Positions 1 through 8,009 of a stretch of DNA of 64,000 bases are shown one piece after another. The translations under genes and the position numbers were made by a program. Every line of letters starts with the position of its first letter. Position 1 is the first letter of the stretch. The DNA lies in assembly GCA_900544715.1 (NCBI GenBank), contig UQWL01000010.1:31271-95270 (forward strand). Reading direction: 5' to 3'. This DNA is from an uncultured Oscillospiraceae bacterium (GTDB taxonomy: Bacteria > Bacillota > Clostridia > Oscillospirales > Acutalibacteraceae). The notes under the pieces were generated by a model. That model ran no database searches, had not been told where the DNA came from, and worked only from the letters and a program-made list of their open reading frames with translations.

Positions 1-75
1 CTGAAAAGGGAGGGCGACACGCTCTATTGGGTGCAGTGTTTCGCCGCCTGAGGGCCACAGACCTTGAAGCCAAAC

Positions 76-111
76 GGACGCATCGCAGAAGGAAACATCT
101 GCAATGCGTCC
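76..111 (-). terminator. Stem-loop at the end of the exporter transcription unit
   Basis: Two 14-base arms (76-89 and 98-111) pair with one G-T wobble around an 8-base loop. It lies 11 bases beyond the stop of the small gene ending at 122 and would end minus-strand transcription. The T-run on the minus side is poor (GTTTGGCTT), while the plus side is followed by ATTTCATTT, so it may work better against transcription from the left. Confidence 0.5.
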
Positions 112-121
112 ATTTCATTTC

Positions 122-298
122 CTATCCACTCATGTGTTTTCGCTTTTTCAAATACCGAAAAATTATGCAGGCAAGTGTAACGCTGAATTCCTGCCCCACG
201 GGCACCTGATCTCGGATGTCTTCCCACTTGATCTCCGGCACAATTTCTTCCACACATTGACGATAGGAATCCACCATGGTCTTATCTCTGCTTTTCAT
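122..298 (-). CDS. Small protein of unknown function (58 aa) downstream of the ABC exporter
   Basis: I do not recognise this protein. It is 58 residues long, with a charged N-terminal half, a short hydrophobic stretch near the C-terminus (SVTLACIIFRYL) and a basic end (KKRKHMSG). There are two cysteines and no obvious signal peptide or double-glycine leader. The start is taken as the ATG at 298 because GAGGGG lies 9 bases upstream; the ATG at 307 touches that ribosome binding site. It follows the exporter genes on the same strand after a gap of 73 bases and precedes a stem-loop, so it could be the last gene of that unit. It may be an accessory or cargo peptide, or a stray reading frame; nothing in the sequence decides. 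Confidence 0.4.
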   Translation of the reverse strand: MKSRDKTMVDSYRQCVEEIVPEIKWEDIRDQVPVGQEFSVTLACIIFRYLKKRKHMSG

Positions 299-371
299 TG
301 CAACCATCCCCTCGTTGATTGGTTAACAACAGAATAACAAAAAATCTGGATAGATTCTTGACTTTGTTTGC

Positions 372-2267
372 TCAGATATTGTTTACTACGCGTTCTTCTG
401 ACGGGATGTAATACTGCGCCTGTGCATGCCAGAGCGCGTGATACTTGCCCTGTTCGTCCGCGAGCAGCTCATCGTGGCTGCCCATCTGGATGAGCCTGCC
501 CTGGTCAAACACGGCGATTTGATCGCAGAACCGGCAGGAGGAGAGCCTGTGTGAAATATAGATGGCCGTCTTTTCCCCGACGAACTGGTTAAACCGCTCA
601 TAAATTTCATGCTCGGATACCGGATCGAGCGCGGCGGTCGGCTCATCAAGGACGATAAAAGGCGCATCCTTATAGAGCGCGCGGGCCAGCGCGATCTTCT
701 GCGCCTCGCCGCCGGAAATCTCCACGCCGTCCTCCTCAAAATCCTTGTAAAGCGCAGTGTCCAATCCCTTGGGCATTTTTTTCACCCGCTCGGAAAGGCC
801 TGCCTGATCGATGCATCTCCACACCTTATCTTCCTCATAATCGAGCGAAGTCGTAATATTCTGTCCCAGCGGGAAGGCAAACACGCAGAAATCCTGAAAG
901 ACGACGGAGAAAAGCGTCTGATATTCCTCATAGTCATATTTTTTGATATCGATCCCGTTTAAAGTGATCGTCCCCTCCTGTGGGTCGTAGAGCCTGCACA
1001 GAAGTTTGATGAACGTTGTCTTGCCGGAGCCGTTGAGCCCCACTACGGCCAGGCGTTCCCCTACGCGCAGGCGGAGGGAAAAATCCTTCAGCGCCCACTC
1101 CTCAGCGCCAGGGTAACGGAAGCTGACATTTTGAAACGCGATCGTATAGTCGTTGTCGTCGCGCTTTTCGACCGGCAATGTGCCCTGGTATTTGACGGGC
1201 GGGGTATCGATCAGATCGAAAAAATACTGGGTCTGGTGCAATTCCGCAATCCCCGTGACGCCGGCGATCAAATTCTCCACGCCATGGGCAACCTGCTGGA
1301 TCGCGCCGACATATTTGAGCAGATCGCCTGCGCCGAACAGCCCCGCGAGCGCTTTGAGCGCCACAAAAAGATAGATCGCGCCCGTCATCACCGCTGTGAT
1401 CAGCGCGTTTGTCGAACCGAACCGGCTCTCCGCCCGCGCGAACCCACTGTTTACTTTTATAAGCTGCAGCAGCGTTTTGTCATAGGCCTGTTCCATGATC
1501 AGCTCCTTCTCGTGGAAGAGGCGGATCTCCTTCCCCAGCCGGTAATTCGACATCAGGTCACGATAGTAAGAGAACAGCCGTGTGACTTGCAGGTTCAGAT
1601 GGTGATATTGACTGTTTGTTCTTTGATAAAAATGCCCCACCACCAGCATGGCCGCAGCGCAGGCCGCCATCACGCCCAGCAGCGCGAGCGCCAGCCACGG
1701 CGATTCCCAGAAGGATGGGCCGGTGCGCACCAGCACAATTTTTAAAAAGGGAACCAGCATCACAATGGAGCAAACGGTGGAAAAAAGGCCCTGAAAGAAA
1801 AGATCCATCGAATAATAAAACACGTTGAACGCGCTGCCGCGGCTCCAGCTCACCTGCCAGTAATCCCGCGCCTTTTTTTGGAAATCGGGGTTCTCCAGGT
1901 TTTCATAATCCGTATCCAAAATTTTTTCACTGGCCGCCATCCTCTCCTGCACGAGTTCCATCCCTCTGTGCAAAACGTGATGGCGGTTTGCCAGCGCATT
2001 TTTGCCGAAATAGAGCAGGAAGTTGAGGCTCACCGCCGCCAGCACGAGCAGCACGAGCCGTTTGATATCCCGCGCGCCGATCAGCTCATCGAGGATCAGG
2101 GCGGCCATCCACAAATTCGCCAGCGGCTCAAGCGACATCAGCAGGCCGCTGAGGAGCATGGTGGGAAACGTCCATTTTTCAAAAGCAGTCATGATCGAAA
2201 CCGTGCGTTTGAGCAAGGCGAACCGCTCCCGCCAGGAGAGCTCCTCAAACTTTTTTGGCTCATGCAT
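372..2267 (-). CDS. ABC exporter, fused membrane/ATPase subunit (second of pair)
   Basis: This is a 631-residue half-transporter of the ABCB/lipid-drug-peptide exporter type. An N-terminal membrane domain of about six helices occupies residues 30-345. The nucleotide-binding domain has Walker A GLNGSGKTT (about 410-418), signature ISGGE (517-521) and Walker B FIVLDEPT (537-544) with the catalytic glutamate, so it is predicted active. No C39 peptidase domain precedes the membrane part, so it should not mature its substrate itself. The ATG at 2267 is chosen because it overlaps the end of the upstream exporter gene by 8 bases, a sign of translational coupling; the two proteins most likely form a heterodimer. 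The substrate is unknown; a peptide or antibiotic is a guess from the neighbouring LytTR system. Confidence 0.85.
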   Translation of the reverse strand: MHEPKKFEELSWRERFALLKRTVSIMTAFEKWTFPTMLLSGLLMSLEPLANLWMAALILDELIGARDIKRLVLLVLAAVSLNFLLYFGKNALANRHHVLHRGMELVQERMAASEKILDTDYENLENPDFQKKARDYWQVSWSRGSAFNVFYYSMDLFFQGLFSTVCSIVMLVPFLKIVLVRTGPSFWESPWLALALLGVMAACAAAMLVVGHFYQRTNSQYHHLNLQVTRLFSYYRDLMSNYRLGKEIRLFHEKELIMEQAYDKTLLQLIKVNSGFARAESRFGSTNALITAVMTGAIYLFVALKALAGLFGAGDLLKYVGAIQQVAHGVENLIAGVTGIAELHQTQYFFDLIDTPPVKYQGTLPVEKRDDNDYTIAFQNVSFRYPGAEEWALKDFSLRLRVGERLAVVGLNGSGKTTFIKLLCRLYDPQEGTITLNGIDIKKYDYEEYQTLFSVVFQDFCVFAFPLGQNITTSLDYEEDKVWRCIDQAGLSERVKKMPKGLDTALYKDFEEDGVEISGGEAQKIALARALYKDAPFIVLDEPTAALDPVSEHEIYERFNQFVGEKTAIYISHRLSSCRFCDQIAVFDQGRLIQMGSHDELLADEQGKYHALWHAQAQYYIPSEERVVNNI

Positions 2268-4098
2268 CCTGCTCGCCCCCTTCCGGATTTGCTTTGTAAT
2301 ACTGGCTTTGCAGCTCATAGAGCCGGTAGTATTTCCCCTTTTGCGCCATGAGCGCATCGTGCGTGCCTTCCTCCACAATTTGCCCGCCCTCCAAATATAA
2401 AATCCGGTCGCAGAAGCGGGTGCTGGAAAGCCGGTGGGAGATATAGAAGGAGGTGCGCCCCTTTGTCAATTCGCTGTATTTGAGATACATCTCGTTCTCC
2501 GCAATTGGGTCGAGCGCGGCGGTCGGTTCATCGAGAATAATCACCGGTGCATCCTTATAGAGCGCGCGGGCCAGCAGCAACCGCTGCCGCTCCCCGCCGG
2601 AAAAATCCACAGCATCTTTATAAACCTGCTTATCCATCATCGTGCGCAGCCCCTTCGGGAGCCGCGCAATCCGCTCGCTGAGCCCGGCCTGCGCAATGCA
2701 TTGCTCCACCCTGGCATAATCGATCTTCTCCTCCACGCAGAGCGCCACATTCTGCGCGACGCTCACAGGCAGGAAGTTGACATCCTGAAACACGGCGGTG
2801 AAAAGGCGGTAATAATCATCCCGGCTGAACGCCGTGCTTTCCCTGCCGTTCACCCGTATCGCTCCCTTCTCCGGCCGGTAAAGCCCGCACAGGAGCTTCA
2901 TGCAGGTGGTCTTGCCCGCGCCGTTTAAGCCTACGAGCGCGATCTTCTCGCCGGGCCGTACCTGAAAGCTGAGGTCTTGCAGCGTGGGCCGTTCGCTGCC
3001 CGCGTAAGAGAACTGCACGTGATCGAATGCGATCTCACAGGGCATCGCATCGCCCCCAGGCAACGGCGCGCCCCCCTCCCGCCGCAGCTGGTCGGGCATT
3101 TCTAAAAAGGCGCGGTAATCATTGCACTCCAGGCTTGCAAGGTGCAGCTCGTTTACCTGCCTGGCCAGCCCAAGCGTCCAGGCGGAGAAGCCGGTGACCA
3201 GCCCAAAATAGAGCACAAAATCGGAGGGTGTGATTCGCCCCCGCAGCACCTGCGTGATCAATACGGCGTAGGCCACGCTGTCGCGCACAAGCGCGAAGAA
3301 GGCGATCAATCCGTCGGAGGTTGTCTCCTGGCGCAAACCTTTCCGCAGCAGTGAGGTATACGCATTCCCCAGCTGTTCAAACAGGCCGCGAAACCAGTGC
3401 GCGATGTGATACAGGCGGATATCCTTGCCGGCCGCAAAATTCTGAGCGGTGTGCGTCAGGTAATCCAGCTTATGCCGGATCAGCATTTGTCTCCTGTCAA
3501 ATTGGTAAACACGGAAATTGTTCCAGCGCAAAACCAAAAAGCTTGCCGCCGACATCGCCAGCAGGAAGAGCACCAGCCAAATGCTGAGCGTTGACAAAAT
3601 GGCCGTATAGGTGAAAATGCCGCTTACATTCACGCCCAGCGCAATCACCCTCGTCAAAACGGCGGAGCCGCCGGAGCCGTTGCCATATTGGGTAAACGCC
3701 GCACAGCGCTGCCGTTTGATTCGGCCCTCCAGGCTCTCAATATTCTCATAATCCGTATCCAGGGTTTTCAAAAAGCCCTCCGCCTCAAAATGAAACCGCG
3801 TCTGTTCGTTGACCAGCATCATCCGCCCGCCGATGAATTTATCCAGCCAGCAGCATACGCCGTAGATTAAAATGGCGACGCCCACCGTTGTGATCAGCTG
3901 CGCGGGCGTCACCCCGCCCGTCAGGCAATCCACGAGGATTTTCGACAGCACAACGAGAATCAGCGGCGAAATGACCGACGGCGGGATATGGAGCAGGGAG
4001 ATGAGAATATCCTTTTTGCTCCATCCCCACATTTTCCGCAGCATATAAATCGTATTCTGCCAGGTTGTGTATTTCGGCTTTTCCAGTTCCGGTTTCAA
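2260..4098 (-). CDS. ABC exporter, fused membrane/ATPase subunit (first of pair)
   Basis: A half-transporter of about 612 residues paired with the next gene. It has hydrophobic membrane segments in the first half and an intact ATPase domain with Walker A GLNGAGKTT, signature FSGGERQ and Walker B VIILDEPT. The start is assigned to the TTG at 4098: AAGGGGGA lies about 8 bases upstream, and the earlier in-frame ATG at 4128 falls inside the predicted -10 element (4124-4129), upstream of the expected transcript start near 4117. The membrane domain carries the sequence DTDYENIESLEGR, also found in its partner (DTDYENLENPDFQ), which marks both as one exporter subfamily. It is probably activated by the LytTR regulator encoded upstream, see the direct repeats at 4162-4191. 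Confidence 0.85.
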   Translation of the reverse strand: MKPELEKPKYTTWQNTIYMLRKMWGWSKKDILISLLHIPPSVISPLILVVLSKILVDCLTGGVTPAQLITTVGVAILIYGVCCWLDKFIGGRMMLVNEQTRFHFEAEGFLKTLDTDYENIESLEGRIKRQRCAAFTQYGNGSGGSAVLTRVIALGVNVSGIFTYTAILSTLSIWLVLFLLAMSAASFLVLRWNNFRVYQFDRRQMLIRHKLDYLTHTAQNFAAGKDIRLYHIAHWFRGLFEQLGNAYTSLLRKGLRQETTSDGLIAFFALVRDSVAYAVLITQVLRGRITPSDFVLYFGLVTGFSAWTLGLARQVNELHLASLECNDYRAFLEMPDQLRREGGAPLPGGDAMPCEIAFDHVQFSYAGSERPTLQDLSFQVRPGEKIALVGLNGAGKTTCMKLLCGLYRPEKGAIRVNGRESTAFSRDDYYRLFTAVFQDVNFLPVSVAQNVALCVEEKIDYARVEQCIAQAGLSERIARLPKGLRTMMDKQVYKDAVDFSGGERQRLLLARALYKDAPVIILDEPTAALDPIAENEMYLKYSELTKGRTSFYISHRLSSTRFCDRILYLEGGQIVEEGTHDALMAQKGKYYRLYELQSQYYKANPEGGEQDA

Positions 4099-4123
4099 AG
4101 TGTATTCCCCCTTTTCTGGCCTC

Positions 4124-4191
4124 ATCATAGCATAGCCTGACTAAAAAGAAAAAAATCGTGCACGAACGGCGTCGCCCTGTGCACGAATGGT
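4124..4191 (-). promoter_or_regulatory. LytTR-type direct repeats and activated promoter for the ABC exporter
   Basis: Read on the minus strand, ACCATTCGT (4191-4183) and GCCGTTCGT (4170-4162) are separated by exactly 12 bases. This is the layout of AgrA/LytTR binding sites, and each copy fits the commonly quoted 9-base consensus (W M M G T T N R K) at 8 of 9 positions. Nine bases further is a poor -35 (TTTTCT, 4152-4147), then 17 bases, then a -10 TATGAT (4129-4124), as expected for an activator-dependent promoter. The same bases can also fold as TCGTGCAC...GTGCACGA followed by seven Ts, so part of it may double as a terminator for the kinase gene. Binding by the neighbouring regulator is inferred. 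Confidence 0.6.
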
Positions 4192-4209
4192 ATATTTCCG
4201 ATTTCCTGA

Positions 4210-4947
4210 CTACCCGATGGGCAGCATCACTTCCGTTGCGAACACGTCGCCCTCATCCTGCCGGTTGCGGTAGCCGCCGTATTTTTCAATCAGCGCGTCC
4301 ACGCGCCTGAGGCCGAAGCCATGGCTGCCGGCTTTGGTGGTCTGGTACGCCCCGTTCTGCTTTTTCAGCGCTCCGCCCACGGAATTGCTCACGGAAATGT
4401 AGAATTGCCCCTTGAACCTGCCAATATAAACGCGGATGAACCGCTCCTGTTGTGCCGCCTGCTTCATGCAGGCCTCCATCGCGTTATCAAGCAGATTTCC
4501 GAGGATGACGCACAGATCCGTCTGCGCAACCGGAAGCTCCGGTGAAACCGTCGCCTTCGCGTTGACGGAGATGCCCTTTGACTGCGCCATGGAGAGCTTG
4601 CTGTTTAAAATCGCGTCCACCATCACGTTGCCCGTTTTTACCACGGTATCGACGCTCGTCAGATCCTGGTCGAGGGAAGTGAGATATTCCCCAAGCCGGT
4701 CCGCCTGCCCCATCGAAAGATAAGCCTTCATGGTCTGGATATGGTTGTGATAATCATGCCGCCAGCCGCGCATTTGGCGGTACATATTCTCCACCTCGTG
4801 ATAGTGCCGCTCTATCAGCTCATTCTGATAGGCTGCGACGCGCTTCTCCGCGCTGCGGTTGATCAGCCGCCGCACAATAAGCGCCAGCCCCGCCGCCAGC
4901 AGGAGCAACAGTATCACCGCGCCCGCGATCAAAAGCCCGTTTTTCAT
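4210..4947 (-). CDS. AgrC-type sensor histidine kinase (GHKL ATPase)
   Basis: A 245-residue membrane kinase. One N-terminal membrane helix (about residues 4-25) is followed by a short dimerisation region with the likely phosphorylated histidine in RGWRHDYHNH (H64) and a GHKL ATPase domain with an N-box LGNLLDNAMEAC and a G-box around GSHGFGL. The usual multi-helix AgrC sensor region is absent, so it must sense through the single helix, the membrane, or a partner. Its start codon overlaps the stop of the response regulator by four bases (ATGA, 4944-4947), which fits co-translation of a two-component pair. Confidence 0.88.
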   Translation of the reverse strand: MKNGLLIAGAVILLLLLAAGLALIVRRLINRSAEKRVAAYQNELIERHYHEVENMYRQMRGWRHDYHNHIQTMKAYLSMGQADRLGEYLTSLDQDLTSVDTVVKTGNVMVDAILNSKLSMAQSKGISVNAKATVSPELPVAQTDLCVILGNLLDNAMEACMKQAAQQERFIRVYIGRFKGQFYISVSNSVGGALKKQNGAYQTTKAGSHGFGLRRVDALIEKYGGYRNRQDEGDVFATEVMLPIG

Positions 4948-5657
4948 GATTCTTCCCCTTTAAAAAACCGGATAAACGCATCATTCACCGCCGCATACAG
5001 CCGCCGACTGACCGGAAGCCTTTCCCCGCTGTCGAGCGTCAGCTCCGATTTGTCAATCCGGCGGATCTGCCGAAGGTTGACCAGATACGAGCGGTGGCAG
5101 CGGATGAACGGTTCCCCTGCAAGCTCCTTCTCCAATTCGCCGATGCTCGCCTGCGCCTCCAGCCCGCCCTCACCTGTATGAATGCATACTGTGTGCGCAA
5201 AGGCCTCCGCATAAAAAATATCGTCTGCGCAAAAGCGCGTCTGCACGCCCGCAACAGGCAAAAGCAGCTGCTTCGGCACACGGCGCAGCTGTGCCGCCGC
5301 TTTATCGAGGCAGGCAAAGAGCTTTGCCTCATCCACCGGCTTGATGAGATAATGCAGGGCGGCTACATCATACCCATCGGCTGCGAATTCCGCCGTGCCT
5401 GTGATGAAAATAATCGCGCATTTTTCATCTGTCTCACGAATTCTCCGCGCCAAGGTCACGCCATCCAGCCCCTGCATCTGGATATCGAGCAGGAGCACGT
5501 CAAAGCGCGGATTTTCCGCCCACTCGAACCACAGCGCCTGCGCGCTGGGAAAGCACTGTGCGTTTACCGGCTCCCCTCTGCTCTCCCCCCACTGGTTTAC
5601 GAGTGCATCCAAGTATTCCAGCATGGCGGGTTCGTCATCACAGATTGCAATTTGCAA
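4944..5657 (-). CDS. LytTR-family response regulator
   Basis: This 237-residue regulator has an N-terminal receiver domain with the acidic pair near residues 7-8 (ICDDE) and the phospho-accepting aspartate in LLLDIQM (D58), followed by a C-terminal LytTR DNA-binding domain with the family motif FIRCHRSYLVNL. It should be phosphorylated by the kinase encoded immediately downstream. The start is the TTG at 5657, preceded by AAGGAAGGG with 7 bases spacing; upstream in-frame ATGs would add over 140 residues with no domain similarity and lie beyond the predicted promoter. Direct repeats of the LytTR type stand before the exporter genes and are its most likely target. Confidence 0.88.
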   Translation of the reverse strand: MQIAICDDEPAMLEYLDALVNQWGESRGEPVNAQCFPSAQALWFEWAENPRFDVLLLDIQMQGLDGVTLARRIRETDEKCAIIFITGTAEFAADGYDVAALHYLIKPVDEAKLFACLDKAAAQLRRVPKQLLLPVAGVQTRFCADDIFYAEAFAHTVCIHTGEGGLEAQASIGELEKELAGEPFIRCHRSYLVNLRQIRRIDKSELTLDSGERLPVSRRLYAAVNDAFIRFFKGEES

Positions 5658-5733
5658 AGCCGTAACCCTTCCTTTCTTTTCCCACAAAGGCCCGAAGCGT
5701 TCCCAGGGATTGCCCAATTCTTTCCGTTGACCC

Positions 5734-5762
5734 ATTATAACATCCTCTGGAAGAGGGCACAA
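5734..5762 (-). promoter_or_regulatory. Promoter of the LytTR two-component genes
   Basis: On the minus strand a -35 TTGTGC (5762-5757) and a perfect -10 TATAAT (5739-5734) are 17 bases apart. The predicted start lies near 5727, giving a leader of about 70 bases to the TTG start at 5657. Confidence 0.6.
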
Positions 5763-5816
5763 CAGACGTATTCTACAGAAAAGCCGTTTTAAAAGAGAAA
5801 AAATTGAAAATACCCG

Positions 5817-5845
5817 TTTTTTCTCCTTCAAAAAGGTGGTAAAAT
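5817..5845 (+). promoter_or_regulatory. Possible promoter of the sugar-acid operon
   Basis: An extended -10, TGGTAAAAT (5837-5845), stands 60 bases before the first gene; the -35 position 17 bases upstream is only a T-run (TTTTTT, 5817-5822). It is the best candidate in the divergent intergenic region but is weak. Confidence 0.35.
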
Positions 5846-5904
5846 GAAGCGTGAAAAATAATGGCCGCGGGTCGAAAAAACGTGGCAACAGGAGTTGATG
5901 AACA

Positions 5905-6771
5905 GTGGCAGAATTTATTCTCTCCGCCTTTTCGGACGAGGCGGGCATCGATCTGGACGAGCAGATCAGTGCGTGCCATGCAAACGGCATCACGCACATG
6001 GAGCTTCGCGGCCTGCCCCAGGGCAATATCTCCACGCTGACAACGGACGACGCGTGGGTGCTCAAGGCAAAGCTCGATTCCGAGGGCATGCGGGTTTCCG
6101 CAATCGGTTCTCCCTATGGCAAAATTAATATCGCGGATGATTTCGAGCCGCATTTTGCAGCCTTCCAGAACACGGTCGAGGTCGCAAAAATCCTCGGCTG
6201 CCACCTGATCCGCATGTTCAGCTTTTACTTTGACGAAGGCCAAAGCTATGAGGCTTATCGGGATGAGATGTTCTCCCGCGTCGGCAGAATGGCAGACTAC
6301 GCGCTTGAACACAGCGTGTTGTGCTGCCATGAAAACGAAAAGGGCATCTACGGCGATACCGCCGAGCGTTGCCTCGACCTTTACCAACATTTTGAGGGTC
6401 GGCTCGCGGGCGTATTCGACCCGGCGAACTTCATCCAATGCGGCGTGCGTCCACTGGAAGCCTATGAAATGCTTGAGCCCTATCTCCTTTATATGCACGT
6501 CAAGGACGCTAAAATGGCGGACGGCAGCGTAACCCCGGCGGGCGCAGGAGACGGACATGTCGGTGAAATCCTGCGCCGTTTTCAAAAGATGGAGGGCAAA
6601 CGTTTTCTCTCCCTTGAACCGCATTTGAAGGTTTTTGAAGGCCTTTCCGCGCTGGAAAAGGGCAATGAAACGGCACAGAAGATGGAGCAATATACTTACC
6701 CCACCAACCGCGCGGCGTTTGACGCGGCGGCGCAGGCCATGCACAGGCTGCTTGACGGCCTGAACGCCTGA
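5905..6771 (+). CDS. Sugar phosphate isomerase/epimerase-family TIM barrel protein
   Basis: A 288-residue protein of the xylose isomerase-like TIM barrel superfamily. Metal-binding type motifs are visible: CCHENEKGIYGD (about residue 145), the GVFDPANFIQCG segment, YMHVKDA and the late FLSLEPHL glutamate. The start is GTG at 5905 with AGGAG ten bases upstream. Relatives include myo-inosose dehydratase, tagatose epimerases and 3-keto-sugar epimerases such as E. coli YcjR. Being followed directly by two Gfo/Idh/MocA dehydrogenases, it is most likely an isomerase or epimerase for an oxidised sugar or sugar acid feeding the uronate pathway downstream; the exact substrate cannot be read from sequence. 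Confidence 0.8.
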   Translation: MAEFILSAFSDEAGIDLDEQISACHANGITHMELRGLPQGNISTLTTDDAWVLKAKLDSEGMRVSAIGSPYGKINIADDFEPHFAAFQNTVEVAKILGCHLIRMFSFYFDEGQSYEAYRDEMFSRVGRMADYALEHSVLCCHENEKGIYGDTAERCLDLYQHFEGRLAGVFDPANFIQCGVRPLEAYEMLEPYLLYMHVKDAKMADGSVTPAGAGDGHVGEILRRFQKMEGKRFLSLEPHLKVFEGLSALEKGNETAQKMEQYTYPTNRAAFDAAAQAMHRLLDGLNA

Positions 6772-6793
6772 ATGGGGAATACGGAAAGGATGA

Positions 6794-7975
6794 ATGTTTA
6801 TGCAGCAGGTACGCTTCGGCATCGTCGGCGTTGGCAATATGGGCTCGGCCCACCTTGCGCATATTCTCAGCGGCAACGTGCCGGAACTCAAAGTGACCGC
6901 CGTGGCGGATATCAGCCCCGCCCGGTTAGAGGCCGCGAAAAAGGCAGCCGAACAGGCCGGCCAGCCGGTCGAAACCTTCTCCTCAGCATCCGCGCTTTTT
7001 AACAGCGGGCTGTGCGATGCGGTGATCATCGCGACCCCGCACTACGATCATCCCCCGCTTGTCATCGAGGCGCTCGCGCACAAGCTCCACGTTATCACGG
7101 AAAAACCCGCTGGCGTATACACAAAGCAGGTGCGCGAGATGAACGAGGCGGCGGCGAAAAGCGATAAGATTTTCGCTGTGATGTTCAACCAGCGCACAAA
7201 TCATATTTACCGCAAGATGAAAGAGCTCGTAGGAAGCGGGAAATATGGCGAGATCCGCCGCACCAATTGGATCATCACCGATTGGTTCCGCTGCCAATCC
7301 TATTATAATTCCGGCGGCTGGCGCGCCACCTGGGCGGGCGAAGGCGGCGGCGTGCTATTAAACCAGTGCCCGCACAACCTCGACCTGTGGCAGTGGATCT
7401 GCGGTATGCCGTCAAAGGTGCGCGCCTTCTGCAAGGAGGGCCATTTCCACGAGATCGAGGTGGAGGACGATGTGACCGCCTATGTGGAGTATCCAAACGG
7501 CGCGACCGGCGTTTTCATCTCCACCACTGGCGAATTCCCCGGCACGAACCGGTTTGAGATTGTACTCGACCGGGCGACGATCCTCTGTGAGAACGGCAAA
7601 CTCTCCGTTTTTGAGCTGAAGGATTCCCAGCAGCATTTTATCGACACCTGCCCGGAGGGCTTCGGCCGGATGGATGGGTGCTTTATCGACATTGAAACGG
7701 ACGGCGAAAACCCGCAGCACGACGGCGTCCTACGAGCCTTCGCGGCGGCTATCCTGCGCGGCGAGCCGCTCATTGCGCGCGGCGAGGAGGGAATCAACGG
7801 TTTAACGCTCTCCAATGCGATGTTCCTCTCCTCCTGGCTGAATGAAACGGTTACGCTCCCGCTCGACGAGGACTTATTCTATGCGGAGCTGAAAAAGCGG
7901 ATTGATTCCTCCAAAGCCAAAAAGGAAAGCAAAGACGCCGTCGTATTCAATGTGGAAGGGACGTTCGGCTCCTAA
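6794..7975 (+). CDS. Gfo/Idh/MocA-family dehydrogenase (first copy)
   Basis: This 393-residue NAD(P)-dependent sugar dehydrogenase begins with a Rossmann motif FGIVGVGNMGSAH and carries the family's EKPAGVY lysine motif near residue 95, then the C-terminal alpha/beta domain with GGGVLLNQCPHNLDLWQW, whose aspartate and histidine belong to the catalytic triad of this family. GGAAAGGA lies just upstream; the first ATG (6794) or the one at 6800 could be used. It lies 22 bases after the isomerase gene. The family oxidises a ring hydroxyl of sugars, inositols or sugar acids; the substrate here is unknown. Confidence 0.85.
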   Translation: MFMQQVRFGIVGVGNMGSAHLAHILSGNVPELKVTAVADISPARLEAAKKAAEQAGQPVETFSSASALFNSGLCDAVIIATPHYDHPPLVIEALAHKLHVITEKPAGVYTKQVREMNEAAAKSDKIFAVMFNQRTNHIYRKMKELVGSGKYGEIRRTNWIITDWFRCQSYYNSGGWRATWAGEGGGVLLNQCPHNLDLWQWICGMPSKVRAFCKEGHFHEIEVEDDVTAYVEYPNGATGVFISTTGEFPGTNRFEIVLDRATILCENGKLSVFELKDSQQHFIDTCPEGFGRMDGCFIDIETDGENPQHDGVLRAFAAAILRGEPLIARGEEGINGLTLSNAMFLSSWLNETVTLPLDEDLFYAELKKRIDSSKAKKESKDAVVFNVEGTFGS

Positions 7976-8009
7976 AAAGAAGCCTTACAGGAAAGGATGG
8001 TCATTGTTT

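Noticed and set aside
24..257. 77-residue minus-strand frame at the left edge
   Set aside because: It overlaps the small gene 122-298 and the stem-loop 76-111, has no ribosome binding site and low-complexity composition.
4146..4186. Terminator between the AgrC-like kinase and the exporter genes
   Set aside because: A stem of eight bases with a 15-base loop and seven Ts exists, but its arms are made by the two LytTR repeats; I list the region as regulatory and leave termination as a side possibility.
5773..7029. Long minus-strand frame opposite the isomerase and first dehydrogenase genes
   Set aside because: Composition and motifs show it is the antisense shadow of two well-supported plus-strand genes.
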